Source: an uncultured Clostridium sp.
Lineage (GTDB): Bacteria; Bacillota; Clostridia; Oscillospirales; Butyricicoccaceae
Length of the DNA: 45,739 nt
Direction: 5' to 3'
Assembly: GCA_947427035.1 (NCBI GenBank)
Contig: CANEGK010000018.1
Span: forward strand, 1 to 45,739
The notes beneath the pieces are model-generated. The model was not told where the DNA came from and ran no database searches. It saw only the letters and a program-made list of their open reading frames with translations. Of this stretch, positions 27,495 to 34,164 are shown piece after piece. Made by a program: the position numbers and the translations under genes. The stretch's first letter is position 1; each line of letters starts with the position of its first letter.

Positions 27495-27587
27495 ATGCTG
27501 ATGGTTACATACGACGGGCTTTTTGCCTTTACGTTGGTACTCATTGGCATTGCCGGTTTGTTTCTACAAATTGGCAGAAAGAAATAA
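27495..27587 (+). CDS. Small hydrophobic type I toxin, holin-like toxin family
   Basis: A 30-residue peptide, MLMVTYDGLF followed by a single hydrophobic helix and the basic tail GRKK. Size, TYDGLF start and charge pattern match the putative holin-like toxins of Firmicutes (related to TxpA/BsrG-type membrane toxins). AAAGGGGGTGAT upstream is an almost ideal ribosome site. The stop codon lies inside the 5' arm of a hairpin shared with the antisense RNA. The 5' leader (about 27401-27494) can fold strongly (GCCCCGAAAATC with GATTTTCCGGGGC), and CGAAAAT can also pair with ATTTTCG next to the ribosome site. Membrane damage as its action is inferred from the family. Confidence 0.8.
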   Translation: MLMVTYDGLFAFTLVLIGIAGLFLQIGRKK

Positions 27588-27666
27588 CCGCCCTCCCCCA
27601 AGAGTTGCGGTTATTTCTTAACCTAAACATTTTGGGCTGACCGCCTTGCAGCAGCGCCCTTTTTCT
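27575..27666 (-). ncRNA. Antisense antitoxin RNA, copy 1
   Basis: About 90 nt, transcribed opposite to the toxin gene and overlapping its 3' end. It starts about 7 nt after a perfect consensus promoter. It contains a 5' hairpin around GGGCGCTG...CAGCCC and a 3' hairpin AGAAATAACCG/CGGTTATTTCT (27580-27590 with 27608-27618) followed by TTTC. The last bases reach into the toxin stop region, so it is fully complementary to the toxin mRNA tail. Ends are estimates. Confidence 0.75.
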
Positions 27667-27672
27667 GTCTCT

Positions 27673-27701
27673 ATTATATGCTAACATCAGCAGGTTGTCA
27701 A
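27673..27701 (-). promoter_or_regulatory. Consensus promoter of antitoxin RNA copy 1
   Basis: Minus strand TTGACA (27696-27701), 17-bp spacer, TATAAT (27673-27678): both hexamers match the consensus exactly. Confidence 0.85.
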
Positions 27702-27731
27702 ACAAAAAGCAAAATAGACAGCGTGCAACGC

Positions 27732-27821
27732 AAAAGAAATAACCGCCCTCCCCCAAGAGTTGCGGTTATTTCTTAACCAAAATCTTTTGGGCTGACCGCC
27801 TTGCAACAGCGCCCTTTTTCT
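27732..27821 (-). ncRNA. Antisense antitoxin RNA, copy 2 (no toxin gene beside it)
   Basis: A near-identical tandem copy of the antitoxin RNA with the same two hairpins (3' hairpin 27735-27745 with 27763-27773). It reads into a 40-bp stretch with no toxin frame before reaching the promoter of copy 1. It could still act in trans on the toxin mRNA, since 44 nt of the shared region are identical. Confidence 0.7.
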
Positions 27822-27827
27822 GTTTTT

Positions 27828-27856
27828 ATTATACGCCGATATCGGCGGATTGTCAA
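27828..27856 (-). promoter_or_regulatory. Consensus promoter of antitoxin RNA copy 2, with a palindrome in the spacer
   Basis: Minus strand TTGACA (27851-27856), 17-bp spacer, TATAAT (27828-27833). The spacer contains the 14-bp perfect palindrome CGCCGATATCGGCG (27834-27847), absent from the copy 1 promoter; it could be an operator. Confidence 0.8.
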
Positions 27857-27876
27857 ACGGGTCTGTCCCCGTTTTT
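27855..27876 (+). terminator. Plus-strand terminator after the antitoxin repeats
   Basis: AAACGGG (27855-27861) pairs with CCCGTTT (27868-27874), followed by a T-tract. It would stop toxin read-through. Confidence 0.5.
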
Positions 27877-27891
27877 GTGCGGTTAGAGAGG

Positions 27892-27925
27892 AAAAAGCCC
27901 CGATACATACGTATCAGGGCTTTTT
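27892..27925. terminator. Bidirectional terminator
   Basis: AAAAAGCCC-GATAC pairs with GTATC-GGGCTTTTT around a 4-nt loop, one mismatch in the stem, T-tracts both ways. Confidence 0.8.
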
Positions 27926-27929
27926 CTTT

Positions 27930-28232
27930 TTATACACGCCGCTTCTATTCCGCTGATCGGACGTCAGGCGCAGGGGGCAAAGCGATTCTGTGCTGCCGCA
28001 CAATTCCTGTGATCGCTATGCAAACGCTTGGCCGTCCTCGGACGCCTGTGCCAGCCTGCGGTGATGTAGGGCGGTGAGTCCCTTGGCTTCACAGGCCGAT
28101 TCACAAACGTGGCGGAATATCGACGGCGCTGTCCAATTGCCCCCCTAGTAAGCGCTGCCGCTGGGCAGGCCGTTCGGGCTATGCAACGAGGGCGCCGAAA
28201 CCCCCGTCTACATGCAGCAATTAAGACCGATG
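27930..28232. other. Non-coding stretch with nested inverted repeats, unassigned
   Basis: No gene is evident. AGCGAT (from 27982) pairs with ATCGCT near 28013-28018, enclosing TGTGC/GCACA. GCCTGTG (28044-28050) pairs with CACAGGC (28090-28096), enclosing GGG/CCC. It could be a structured RNA or a decayed element. I could not match it to RNase P RNA, 6S RNA, tmRNA or a common riboswitch. Confidence 0.35.
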
Positions 28233-28610
28233 CTAGTTCTTTGTCGATGTCACTTCATTTTCGATATGGTCGCTGCCATTTTTGCCGGAGACATCGACGG
28301 AGATCGTCATCCGATAGGTACCGGATGCGCTCACCGGATAGGTATCACCAAAATTCATTCTTCCCGTCGCCTCTTTCGCCCACACGGCGAGCAGAGATCC
28401 GTCGGGCGCATACAGCCGGATGTCCGCTGTAATTTTATCCGATGAATTTTGGGCGTGAACCGTTAAAGAGCACGCTGCCGATCCACCGGAAATCGAAATG
28501 CCGGGTGTACAGACAGCTGTACTATTCCACCTTGCCGCCGCCTGCGCGACAACCGCAAGACTCATGATGCACGCCAGAAGCAGGGCAACCGCAACTTTGC
28601 GTTTTTTCAT
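28233..28610 (-). CDS. Small secreted protein of unknown function
   Basis: A 125-residue exported protein with a clear signal peptide (MKKRKVAVALLLACIMSLAV, cleavage likely after QAAA). The mature part is short and Ser/Thr-rich, with two cysteines (VCTPGISISGG and SAACSLTVHA) that could form a disulfide, and beta-strand-like alternation up to the end. AGGAGGTG precedes the chosen ATG; one more Met three codons upstream is too close to that site. I recognise no domain. It lies downstream of the sigma/anti-sigma pair in the same direction, so it may be one of its targets (inference). Confidence 0.75.
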   Translation of the reverse strand: MKKRKVAVALLLACIMSLAVVAQAAARWNSTAVCTPGISISGGSAACSLTVHAQNSSDKITADIRLYAPDGSLLAVWAKEATGRMNFGDTYPVSASGTYRMTISVDVSGKNGSDHIENEVTSTKN

Positions 28611-28710
28611 GGCCTGCACCTCCTTTCGTACAAATGGTGACAGTCAGGCCGAGCGCAAAAATTGTCTCATCATGTCTGTCTCTGTAATATAAACGTTTGA
28701 GAGGGGGCTT

Positions 28711-28726
28711 TCATTACGCGTAATGA
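28711..28726. promoter_or_regulatory. 16-bp perfect palindrome upstream of the small secreted protein
   Basis: TCATTACGCGTAATGA is self-complementary over its full length and lies 100 bp before the secreted-protein start, just past the anti-sigma stop codon. It may be an operator. On the plus strand it is followed by seven Ts, so a weak plus-strand terminator is the alternative. Confidence 0.45.
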
Positions 28727-28740
28727 CAATTTTTTTGAAA

Positions 28741-29457
28741 TTATTTTTTTTCGAGGCTTTCCGCCATTTTCATCAAAACTTCCGGTTCGGTGTTGCCATA
28801 CAGTAAAAAGGCCGTATTGTCCGCTTCTTCAATCCAAAACACATAGTTTAATCCGCCTTCATCTACAGCAGTAAACAACGTACCTCTTGCCTTATTAATT
28901 TTAATGTTTGACACAGTTGCGTGCTCATTATCCAACTGCGGTCTGTATTCAGAAGTAGCAGGCGTTTGATCCAGGTAAATAAAATTCTTTCCATCACTAT
29001 AGCTATATGTGTAATTGCTAACCCATTTTTCAAATGCGACCTCTTCAAACCCTTCCGGCATCCATGCAAAAGTCCATTCAGCCATCTCAGCCGAATTGTG
29101 CGCGGGGTCCGGTTCGTTCATAATCAAGTCGCTATATGTTCCAAACATTTTCATAAAAAACTGCATCAGCTGTGCCCGGGCCGTCGGGTTGAACAGAACG
29201 GCGCCGGCTGCCAGACACAGCGCCACCAGAGCAACCGACACCACGTGCAGCACCTTTTTCCACCCCGGACGCAAAGAAGCACGCAAATATCTGTCCGGGT
29301 TGCGCAGCATTTTTCGCCTGCGCCGCAGATATTGCGTACTCCACACGATCTTCTCTTCACCTTGACCGGCCAGCAGCTCCTCATAATCTCTGCGGGCCGC
29401 TTGCAGCAATGCTTGCTTTAACCTTTCGTCCAGTCTGCTGTTGTCGTAGTCCTTCAC
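28741..29457 (-). CDS. Membrane-bound anti-sigma-type protein (DUF4367-like)
   Basis: A 238-residue protein with a basic cytoplasmic N-terminal part (about 1-75), one membrane helix (about 78-98, VVSVALVALCLAAGAVLF) and an external C-terminal domain resembling DUF4367 (MPEGFEEVAFEKW, then a beta-rich part ending LLYGNTEPEVLMKMAESLEKK). It starts at GTG, whose last bases overlap the sigma stop codon (GTGA), with GGGGAG upstream inside the sigma gene. Pairing with an ECF-like sigma factor supports an anti-sigma or sensor role. No classic zinc anti-sigma motif is seen. Confidence 0.8.
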   Translation of the reverse strand: MKDYDNSRLDERLKQALLQAARRDYEELLAGQGEEKIVWSTQYLRRRRKMLRNPDRYLRASLRPGWKKVLHVVSVALVALCLAAGAVLFNPTARAQLMQFFMKMFGTYSDLIMNEPDPAHNSAEMAEWTFAWMPEGFEEVAFEKWVSNYTYSYSDGKNFIYLDQTPATSEYRPQLDNEHATVSNIKINKARGTLFTAVDEGGLNYVFWIEEADNTAFLLYGNTEPEVLMKMAESLEKK

Positions 29458-29987
29458 TGATAACTCCCCTCCTGTCTGAGTTGCTGTTTCAGCTTCTCCC
29501 TTGCTCTGAAAAGGCGGGCGCCCACAACGTTTTCTGACACGCCCAGATGTTTCGCGATTTCGACATTTGACCATTCAAGCACATATTTCAGTTCCATGAT
29601 CTCGCGGTAGCTTTCCGGCATACTGCGAATGGCCTCCACCAAATCGGCATAAGCCAGTTCGCTGTCCATGTCGGTTTCCACCGCCGGCTCTTCCACCTGA
29701 TCCTCCAGCCAGCTGATCCGCTTGCTGCGCCTGAGCAGATCGCGGGAAGTGTTCTTTACTATAACAACGATCCAGCCCTCGCGTCCATTACGCGGAAGCG
29801 CCTTATATTTAGAAAAATTTTCAAGAATCTTCAAAAACGATTCGCTGACAACATCTTCGGCATCGACGTCCGATTTTACAAAATACTTGGCAATATTGTA
29901 CATGCTGCTCTCATACCTGCTGACCAGCTCGGTCAAAAGCTGCCGATCGTCTTCACTCTCAAGCGTCGAAAAGCCGTAAATAAGCAC
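29454..29987 (-). CDS. ECF-like RNA polymerase sigma factor
   Basis: A 177-residue sigma-70 family protein with region 2 (YNIAKYFVKSDVDAEDVVSE, the polymerase and -10 binding part) and region 4 (SMPESYREIMELKYVLEWS with helix-turn-helix NVEIAKHLGVSENVVGARL). No region 1 or 3, as in ECF sigma factors. It starts with GTG at 29987 after a GGGGG ribosome site. The overlapping partner downstream is its probable anti-sigma. Targets are unknown. Confidence 0.92.
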   Translation of the reverse strand: MLIYGFSTLESEDDRQLLTELVSRYESSMYNIAKYFVKSDVDAEDVVSESFLKILENFSKYKALPRNGREGWIVVIVKNTSRDLLRRSKRISWLEDQVEEPAVETDMDSELAYADLVEAIRSMPESYREIMELKYVLEWSNVEIAKHLGVSENVVGARLFRAREKLKQQLRQEGSYQ

Positions 29988-30084
29988 GTCGATACCCCCT
30001 GCCCCCGCAGCGCGTTTTTATCCAAAATTTCTCTATATTGGTTTATTTTATCAGAATTCCGGCGCTTCGGCAAGCAAATACAGA

Positions 30085-31065
30085 CTATTTTGCGGAAATG
30101 CTGAAACGGCGTGCCAGCTTCCCAACTGTTTCCAGGCCCAGTGCCGCCAACAGAGCGGCCGCCAGCGCGCACAAAAGCCCTGCGGCGCAGGGAAGTAACA
30201 GTTCGATGTAATTGATCGCTCCCGGCGCAGGGAAACCAAGCGCCCCGGTCATATAGACAAACAAATAGACAACCGGCGCCGAGGCCAGCGACATTGCACC
30301 CCACGACAGAGCAGCCGCCAGTTTACCCGCCCGCGCCACAATATACAGAAACGCGCCAGCCGGAAGAATCAGGCCCGGCCCGACGTGCGCCACGGCGCGT
30401 ACCATTTGGGCTTCAAGCTGATGCAAATAGCGTAGCGGCAGACTGGACGCTGCCGAAATGCCGGCCGAAAGATAATAATCTGTCAGGCGGCTGCTCAGCA
30501 GCATCAGCCCGCAGATGGCCGCAACCCACAGAACGTATCCCCCTGCGGCAAGGAGCACGCACCGTACAGTGGTGTGCCGTGATACAACCGGCTTTTGCGG
30601 CCCCAACAGCCACACAAACGCTTTCTGGTATAGCGCAGCGACGCCCATCATCGCGAATAGCCAGAGAAATCCAGCGATCAGCGTCAGGTAAAATTGCGCT
30701 GACGGGACATGCGCCGGCAAAAAACGTGCAGCTGCCAGCCGTTCGGTCAACACTGCCATCGGCAGACACAGGCCCAACACCACCAGCAGCGCACGACACA
30801 GGCGCCCTGCCCCGCACAGCGACGCCAGCACGCCGAGCACCAGGACGGCGGGCAATACGCCCCAGCCGCCCTGGAAAATGAAGCTGAACAGGGCGATATA
30901 TCGCTGCGCTGTGACAAAAGCCGGCATTTTGGTTACGTCATACGCTGTCAAGGCATAGCGCGCCGTCATGGACCAACTGATGCAGGACGCTGTACAGTAA
31001 AGCAAAACCGACAAGATGACAGCTCCTGCTGCGGCAGCCGCGATTTTATTTGCGTATTTTTTCAT
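30085..31065 (-). CDS. Polytopic membrane protein of unknown function
   Basis: 326 residues, about eight predicted membrane helices, no recognised domain and no transporter signature that I can see. The N-terminal segment KIAAAAAGAVILSVLLYCTAS starts the first helix. The ATG at 31065 is placed after AAAGGGTGAT, a near-perfect anti-SD match; a TTG six codons upstream falls inside that match and is rejected. It ends 97 bp upstream of the sigma gene in the same direction, so it could belong to the same regulon. Confidence 0.75.
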   Translation of the reverse strand: MKKYANKIAAAAAGAVILSVLLYCTASCISWSMTARYALTAYDVTKMPAFVTAQRYIALFSFIFQGGWGVLPAVLVLGVLASLCGAGRLCRALLVVLGLCLPMAVLTERLAAARFLPAHVPSAQFYLTLIAGFLWLFAMMGVAALYQKAFVWLLGPQKPVVSRHTTVRCVLLAAGGYVLWVAAICGLMLLSSRLTDYYLSAGISAASSLPLRYLHQLEAQMVRAVAHVGPGLILPAGAFLYIVARAGKLAAALSWGAMSLASAPVVYLFVYMTGALGFPAPGAINYIELLLPCAAGLLCALAAALLAALGLETVGKLARRFSISAK

Positions 31066-31285
31066 CAAATCACCCTTTTTCAAGGCAACATTGAAAATAT
31101 TGCCGAGTGTTTTATCAAAGTTTCACTCTATCTCAGCGCTTTCCAGCTTACTCCTATCCTTCAACAAAATAAGTTGCAGAGCGGTTAACCGGCGCAAAGT
31201 CAACAACCAAAACACCTAATTATGTAAACGTTTAATACTCGGCTTTTATTATGCAAAATATTATTTATCTTTCAAAAACTGCAAG

Positions 31286-31314
31286 TAAAAAACAGCGGCC
31301 CTTTCGGGCCGCTG
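31286..31314 (-). terminator. Terminator of the solute-binding protein gene
   Basis: CAGCGGCCC (31293-31301) pairs with GGGCCGCTG (31306-31314), 4-nt loop, followed on the minus strand by a run of Ts, 12 bp after the stop codon. Confidence 0.9.
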
Positions 31315-31326
31315 CCTGCGGGTTTG

Positions 31327-32904
31327 TTATTTTGCCGTCACATAGAAGGGCTGAATATTGTTGTCGCCAACCTCCAGCGCCCGATCCACGTCAAACGCAG
31401 AGTTCCAGCCGTGGCAGATGGACACATACAGCAGGGGCACCCAGACGGCCTCGTCTTCCAGAATGGTGAAGGCCTGCTCATACAGCTCCAGCCGCCGCGC
31501 CGAATCGCGCTCGCTGCCCGCTTCGTCAAACAGCGCGTCGAATTCCCCGCTACTGTACCGCGCCAGATTGAACTGCTCGCCGCTTTTGAACATGACGCTC
31601 CAGGCCGAAGCGTCGCCGCCAAGACCGATGCTCAGGATGCCGAAGGGCACGTCGCCCTGCAGAGCGCGGCCGATAAAGGCGTTCTGCTCCTGCACCTGAA
31701 TCTCAGCCGCGATGCCGATGCTGCTCAGGCCGTTCTGCACCACCTGCGCGACACGGCTGTAAGCCTCGATGGTTTCGATGGTGACGGGCGGGAAGCCCGC
31801 GCCGCCGGGGTAGCCGGCTTCGGCCAGCAGCTCGGCGGCCTTTTCTGCGTCATAGTCATAACCTTTGAGTTTTTCGGAATGCCCGAACACACTGGTGCTG
31901 AGCATCTGGTCGGCCGTCTGGCCGTAGCTTTCATACATGACGGTATTGCACATGTCCCTGTCCATGACCATGTTGATGGCCTTACGCACCAGCGCATTGT
32001 CATAGGGCGCGATTTCCGTATTGAGGAAGACAAAGAAAATCGAACTGGTCGGGCGCACGCCGCAGTCGACATTTTCGGCCTTTTCCAACTCGGGAATGGC
32101 GGTAAAGGCGACATTTTTGGAATAGTCAATTTCGCCGGTTTGCAGGGCGACGGCGACCGTCGACTGATCGGGGATGATTTTATAGGTCACCGTTTTGATT
32201 TCGGGCTGGCCGAGGTAATACTGATCAAACGCTTTGATTTCAAACTGCACGCCGGCCGTCTGGCTGGACAGCATGTACGCGCCGCTGCCGACAGGGTTGG
32301 TGCTGAAATCTCCGTTAGCTGCCTCGTGCGCCGCTTTGGGCACGATGGCCAGCCAGTTGAGGCTTTCAAAGAAGGAGCCGCTGGGCGCCAGCAGGGTAAC
32401 CTTCACCTGGTTGTCCCCCACGGCCTCGACCGTGTCGATGTACGCGGCAAAGCCCATGGTCGCAGGCGCCGCACGGAATTTTTCAAAGGAGTACAGCACA
32501 TCGTCCACCGTCAGCTTTTCGCCGTTGTGGAAATACACGTCGTCGCGCAGTGTGAACAGGTATTCCGTTCCGTCATCGCTCAGCTCGTACTTTTCGGCAA
32601 TGCGCATGGTCGGTTCCGATTGCCCGGCGACCAGCCACGTCAGCGAATCGTACAGGTTGCGCGCCAGCGACAGCTCCTGATCCTGCGATGCGACATACGG
32701 GTCAAAGGTCCCAACGTCGGCACTCAGTGCAACGGTCATGCTGTCGCGCCCCGAAGCTTCGGGCTGCTGGACGTCCTCCCCTTGTCCGCCGCCGCTGTTT
32801 TCGGGCTGCTGCCCTCCCTGCTCCTGCCCGTCTTTCTGCGAGCAGCCTGCCAGCAGCGACAAAAGCAGCACCGCCGCCAAAAGAATCGCTGTGAGCTTTT
32901 TCAT
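31327..32904 (-). CDS. ABC transporter solute-binding lipoprotein, family 5 (peptide type)
   Basis: A 525-residue SBP_bac_5 protein. Signal peptide KKLTAILLAAVLLLSLLAGC ends in the lipobox LAGC, so it is a lipid-anchored receptor facing outside. A low-complexity Gln/Gly/Glu linker follows, then the binding fold with the family signature DDVLYSFEKFR, HNGEKLTVDD and NPVGSGAY. Family members bind oligopeptides, nickel or other ligands; the ligand here is open. No permease or ATPase genes lie beside it, and it ends at its own terminator, so it works with transporters encoded elsewhere. AGGAGG precedes the ATG. Divergent from a TetR regulator. Confidence 0.93.
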   Translation of the reverse strand: MKKLTAILLAAVLLLSLLAGCSQKDGQEQGGQQPENSGGGQGEDVQQPEASGRDSMTVALSADVGTFDPYVASQDQELSLARNLYDSLTWLVAGQSEPTMRIAEKYELSDDGTEYLFTLRDDVYFHNGEKLTVDDVLYSFEKFRAAPATMGFAAYIDTVEAVGDNQVKVTLLAPSGSFFESLNWLAIVPKAAHEAANGDFSTNPVGSGAYMLSSQTAGVQFEIKAFDQYYLGQPEIKTVTYKIIPDQSTVAVALQTGEIDYSKNVAFTAIPELEKAENVDCGVRPTSSIFFVFLNTEIAPYDNALVRKAINMVMDRDMCNTVMYESYGQTADQMLSTSVFGHSEKLKGYDYDAEKAAELLAEAGYPGGAGFPPVTIETIEAYSRVAQVVQNGLSSIGIAAEIQVQEQNAFIGRALQGDVPFGILSIGLGGDASAWSVMFKSGEQFNLARYSSGEFDALFDEAGSERDSARRLELYEQAFTILEDEAVWVPLLYVSICHGWNSAFDVDRALEVGDNNIQPFYVTAK

Positions 32905-32953
32905 TCTCTTTTCCTCCTTTTCATTCGCTCTGGGTTCATACGAAATTTTTAAC

Positions 32954-32985
32954 ATTATACCATACTATTGTATAGAATGTCATTC
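32954..32985 (-). promoter_or_regulatory. Promoter and candidate operators of the solute-binding protein gene
   Basis: Minus strand -35 ATGACA (32978-32983), 18-bp spacer, -10 TATAAT (32954-32959). Two inverted repeats overlap it: ATAC-N4-GTAT (32962-32973) and the 11-bp palindrome GAATGTCATTC (32975-32985). Both are good places for the divergent TetR protein to bind. Confidence 0.55.
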
Positions 32986-32990
32986 AAATC

Positions 32991-33019
32991 TGTACAAAAG
33001 CCCAAAAAAACTGTATAAT
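32991..33019 (+). promoter_or_regulatory. Promoter of the TetR-type regulator
   Basis: -35 TGTACA (32991-32996), 17-bp spacer, -10 TATAAT (33014-33019), 30 bp before the start codon. Confidence 0.55.
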
Positions 33020-33048
33020 GTAGAAAAATGCCTGTGGGAGGGCCGGTT

Positions 33049-33708
33049 ATGGAAGAGTTGCACCCCACGAAACAGCTGATTTTTGACGCGATTGAAGAAC
33101 TGATTCTCACACAGGGGCTGGAAGCCGTCACCTTTTCCGAGCTCGCCAAGCGGTGCTATTTACAGCCCAGCGGTATTATTTATTATTTCAAGACCAAGAC
33201 CAATATGCTGTGTGAATTTTTTGAATATGAACTCCGCCGCATCACGGACGTCGATATTCTGGAAGGGACCGGCGTCATGGAGACGGCCGATCCTGTCGAG
33301 GCATTCTGCCTGCTGATCGACACCCTTTTGTTTTCACAAAGCTACAGCGAGCCGCTTTCCAGCGCCCTTCTGCGCAGCACATCTTCCGCCCCTGTGTCCG
33401 ACCAGCCGACGCGGGATTTGATGGTTTCCTGCCTGCGCGGTTCCATTCAGGCCGCGGTGCAGAAAATTCTGCTCTTCCGCGACAAGGGGATTTTTGAAGA
33501 AAGCCGCTTTTCCGCCAGCCTGTCCCTTTTTATCTACGCCGCGCTGGGCTACCAGTACACCGGCCGCGTGGGCTATAACGTCCCCGAAGATTTGCAGGAG
33601 TTCTTATCGCCCCACCTGCTGGCCGACGCCATCAAGCGCTCTTTTCTGAAAGACGGAACCTCCCTGCCCGGCAGCGGAAATGCGCCCGGAAGCCCATCTG
33701 CTTCTTGA
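33049..33708 (+). CDS. TetR/AcrR family transcriptional regulator
   Basis: A 219-residue regulator. The N-terminal domain shows the TetR layout: helix 1 IFDAIEELILTQGLEAV, helix-turn-helix TFSELAKRCYLQPSGIIYYFKTKTNML. The remainder is an all-helical ligand and dimer domain without recognisable signature. GGGAGG precedes the ATG. It is divergent from the family 5 solute-binding protein with 144 bp between starts, so it most likely represses that gene in response to the imported compound (inference). Its stop codon overlaps the -35 box of the tRNA promoter. Confidence 0.9.
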   Translation: MEELHPTKQLIFDAIEELILTQGLEAVTFSELAKRCYLQPSGIIYYFKTKTNMLCEFFEYELRRITDVDILEGTGVMETADPVEAFCLLIDTLLFSQSYSEPLSSALLRSTSSAPVSDQPTRDLMVSCLRGSIQAAVQKILLFRDKGIFEESRFSASLSLFIYAALGYQYTGRVGYNVPEDLQEFLSPHLLADAIKRSFLKDGTSLPGSGNAPGSPSAS

Positions 33709-33733
33709 CATTTGCGCAAAAATAGTGTATTGT
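33705..33733 (+). promoter_or_regulatory. Original tRNA-Ser promoter, now in front of a broken copy
   Basis: -35 TTGACA (33705-33710), 17-bp spacer, -10 TATTGT (33728-33733). It points at the tRNA fragment at 33775. Confidence 0.55.
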
Positions 33734-33774
33734 AGATAAGTCGCAGGACGTTTGCCCGCGCAGCAGCAATACAT

Positions 33775-33815
33775 GGAGCGGTATCGAAGTGGTCATAACG
33801 AGCTCGACTCGAAAT
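33775..33815 (+). pseudogene. 5' half of tRNA-Ser(CGA), truncated
   Basis: The stretch runs from the acceptor strand through the D arm and into the anticodon loop, then breaks off. A 34-nt block (33782-33815) is identical to 33982-34015 of the complete gene, exactly 200 bp away. No variable arm, T arm or 3' acceptor strand follows, so it cannot form a tRNA. Confidence 0.85.
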
Positions 33816-33974
33816 GCTTGGGTCATCTGTCCGCTTCGTCCGCCGGAAACCCTTGCACCGCAAGGACTTCCAAAATCAAAAATCGAATATTTTTTGGTGT
33901 TCTCTCCTGCTTTTCTCTCCAAAAGTTTTTTGACTGAAAAATGAGCGAGGAAAAAAGCGGGTGGAAATACACAC

Positions 33975-34065
33975 GGAGGGCTATCGAAGTGGTCATAACG
34001 AGCTCGACTCGAAATCGAGTTGCCGGTGAAACGGCACGTGGGTTCGAATCCCACGCCCTCCGCCA
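33975..34065 (+). tRNA. tRNA-Ser, anticodon CGA
   Basis: 91 nt with encoded CCA. Acceptor strands GGAGGGC and GCCCTCC pair perfectly, discriminator G. Anticodon stem CTCGA/TCGAG encloses loop CTCGAAA with anticodon CGA, reading UCG. The long variable arm (GCCG/CGGC) is typical of tRNA-Ser. The T arm has GTTCGAATC. Its 3' end is the boundary where the integrative element starts. Confidence 0.96.
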
Positions 34066-34068
34066 ACG

Positions 34069-34107
34069 AAAAAGCCTGTAATCAAGCCGATTTCAGGCTT
34101 TTTTCTT
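34069..34107 (+). terminator. Terminator of tRNA-Ser
   Basis: AAAAAGCCTG (34069-34078) pairs with CAGGCTTTTT (34094-34103), followed by further Ts. Confidence 0.85.
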
Positions 34108-34164
34108 TTGCTGTTTTCCAAAGACAAGTGGTCACAGCGTGACATGGTTTTGTTCTCTCCAACA

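Larger units (their letters stand above)
27580..27824. repeat. Tandem duplication of the antitoxin unit
   Basis: A unit of about 90 bp occurs at 27580-27669 and again at 27735-27824 in the same orientation, offset by 155 bp. The first 44 bp are identical, with only a few changes in the remainder. Confidence 0.9.

Noticed and set aside
31324..32952. Plus-strand frame of the same length as the solute-binding protein
   Set aside because: Exact mirror of the lipoprotein gene, which has signal peptide, lipobox and terminator on the minus strand.
33775..33974. A second functional tRNA-Ser
   Set aside because: The sequence leaves the tRNA pattern after the anticodon loop; no variable arm, T arm or matching acceptor strand.
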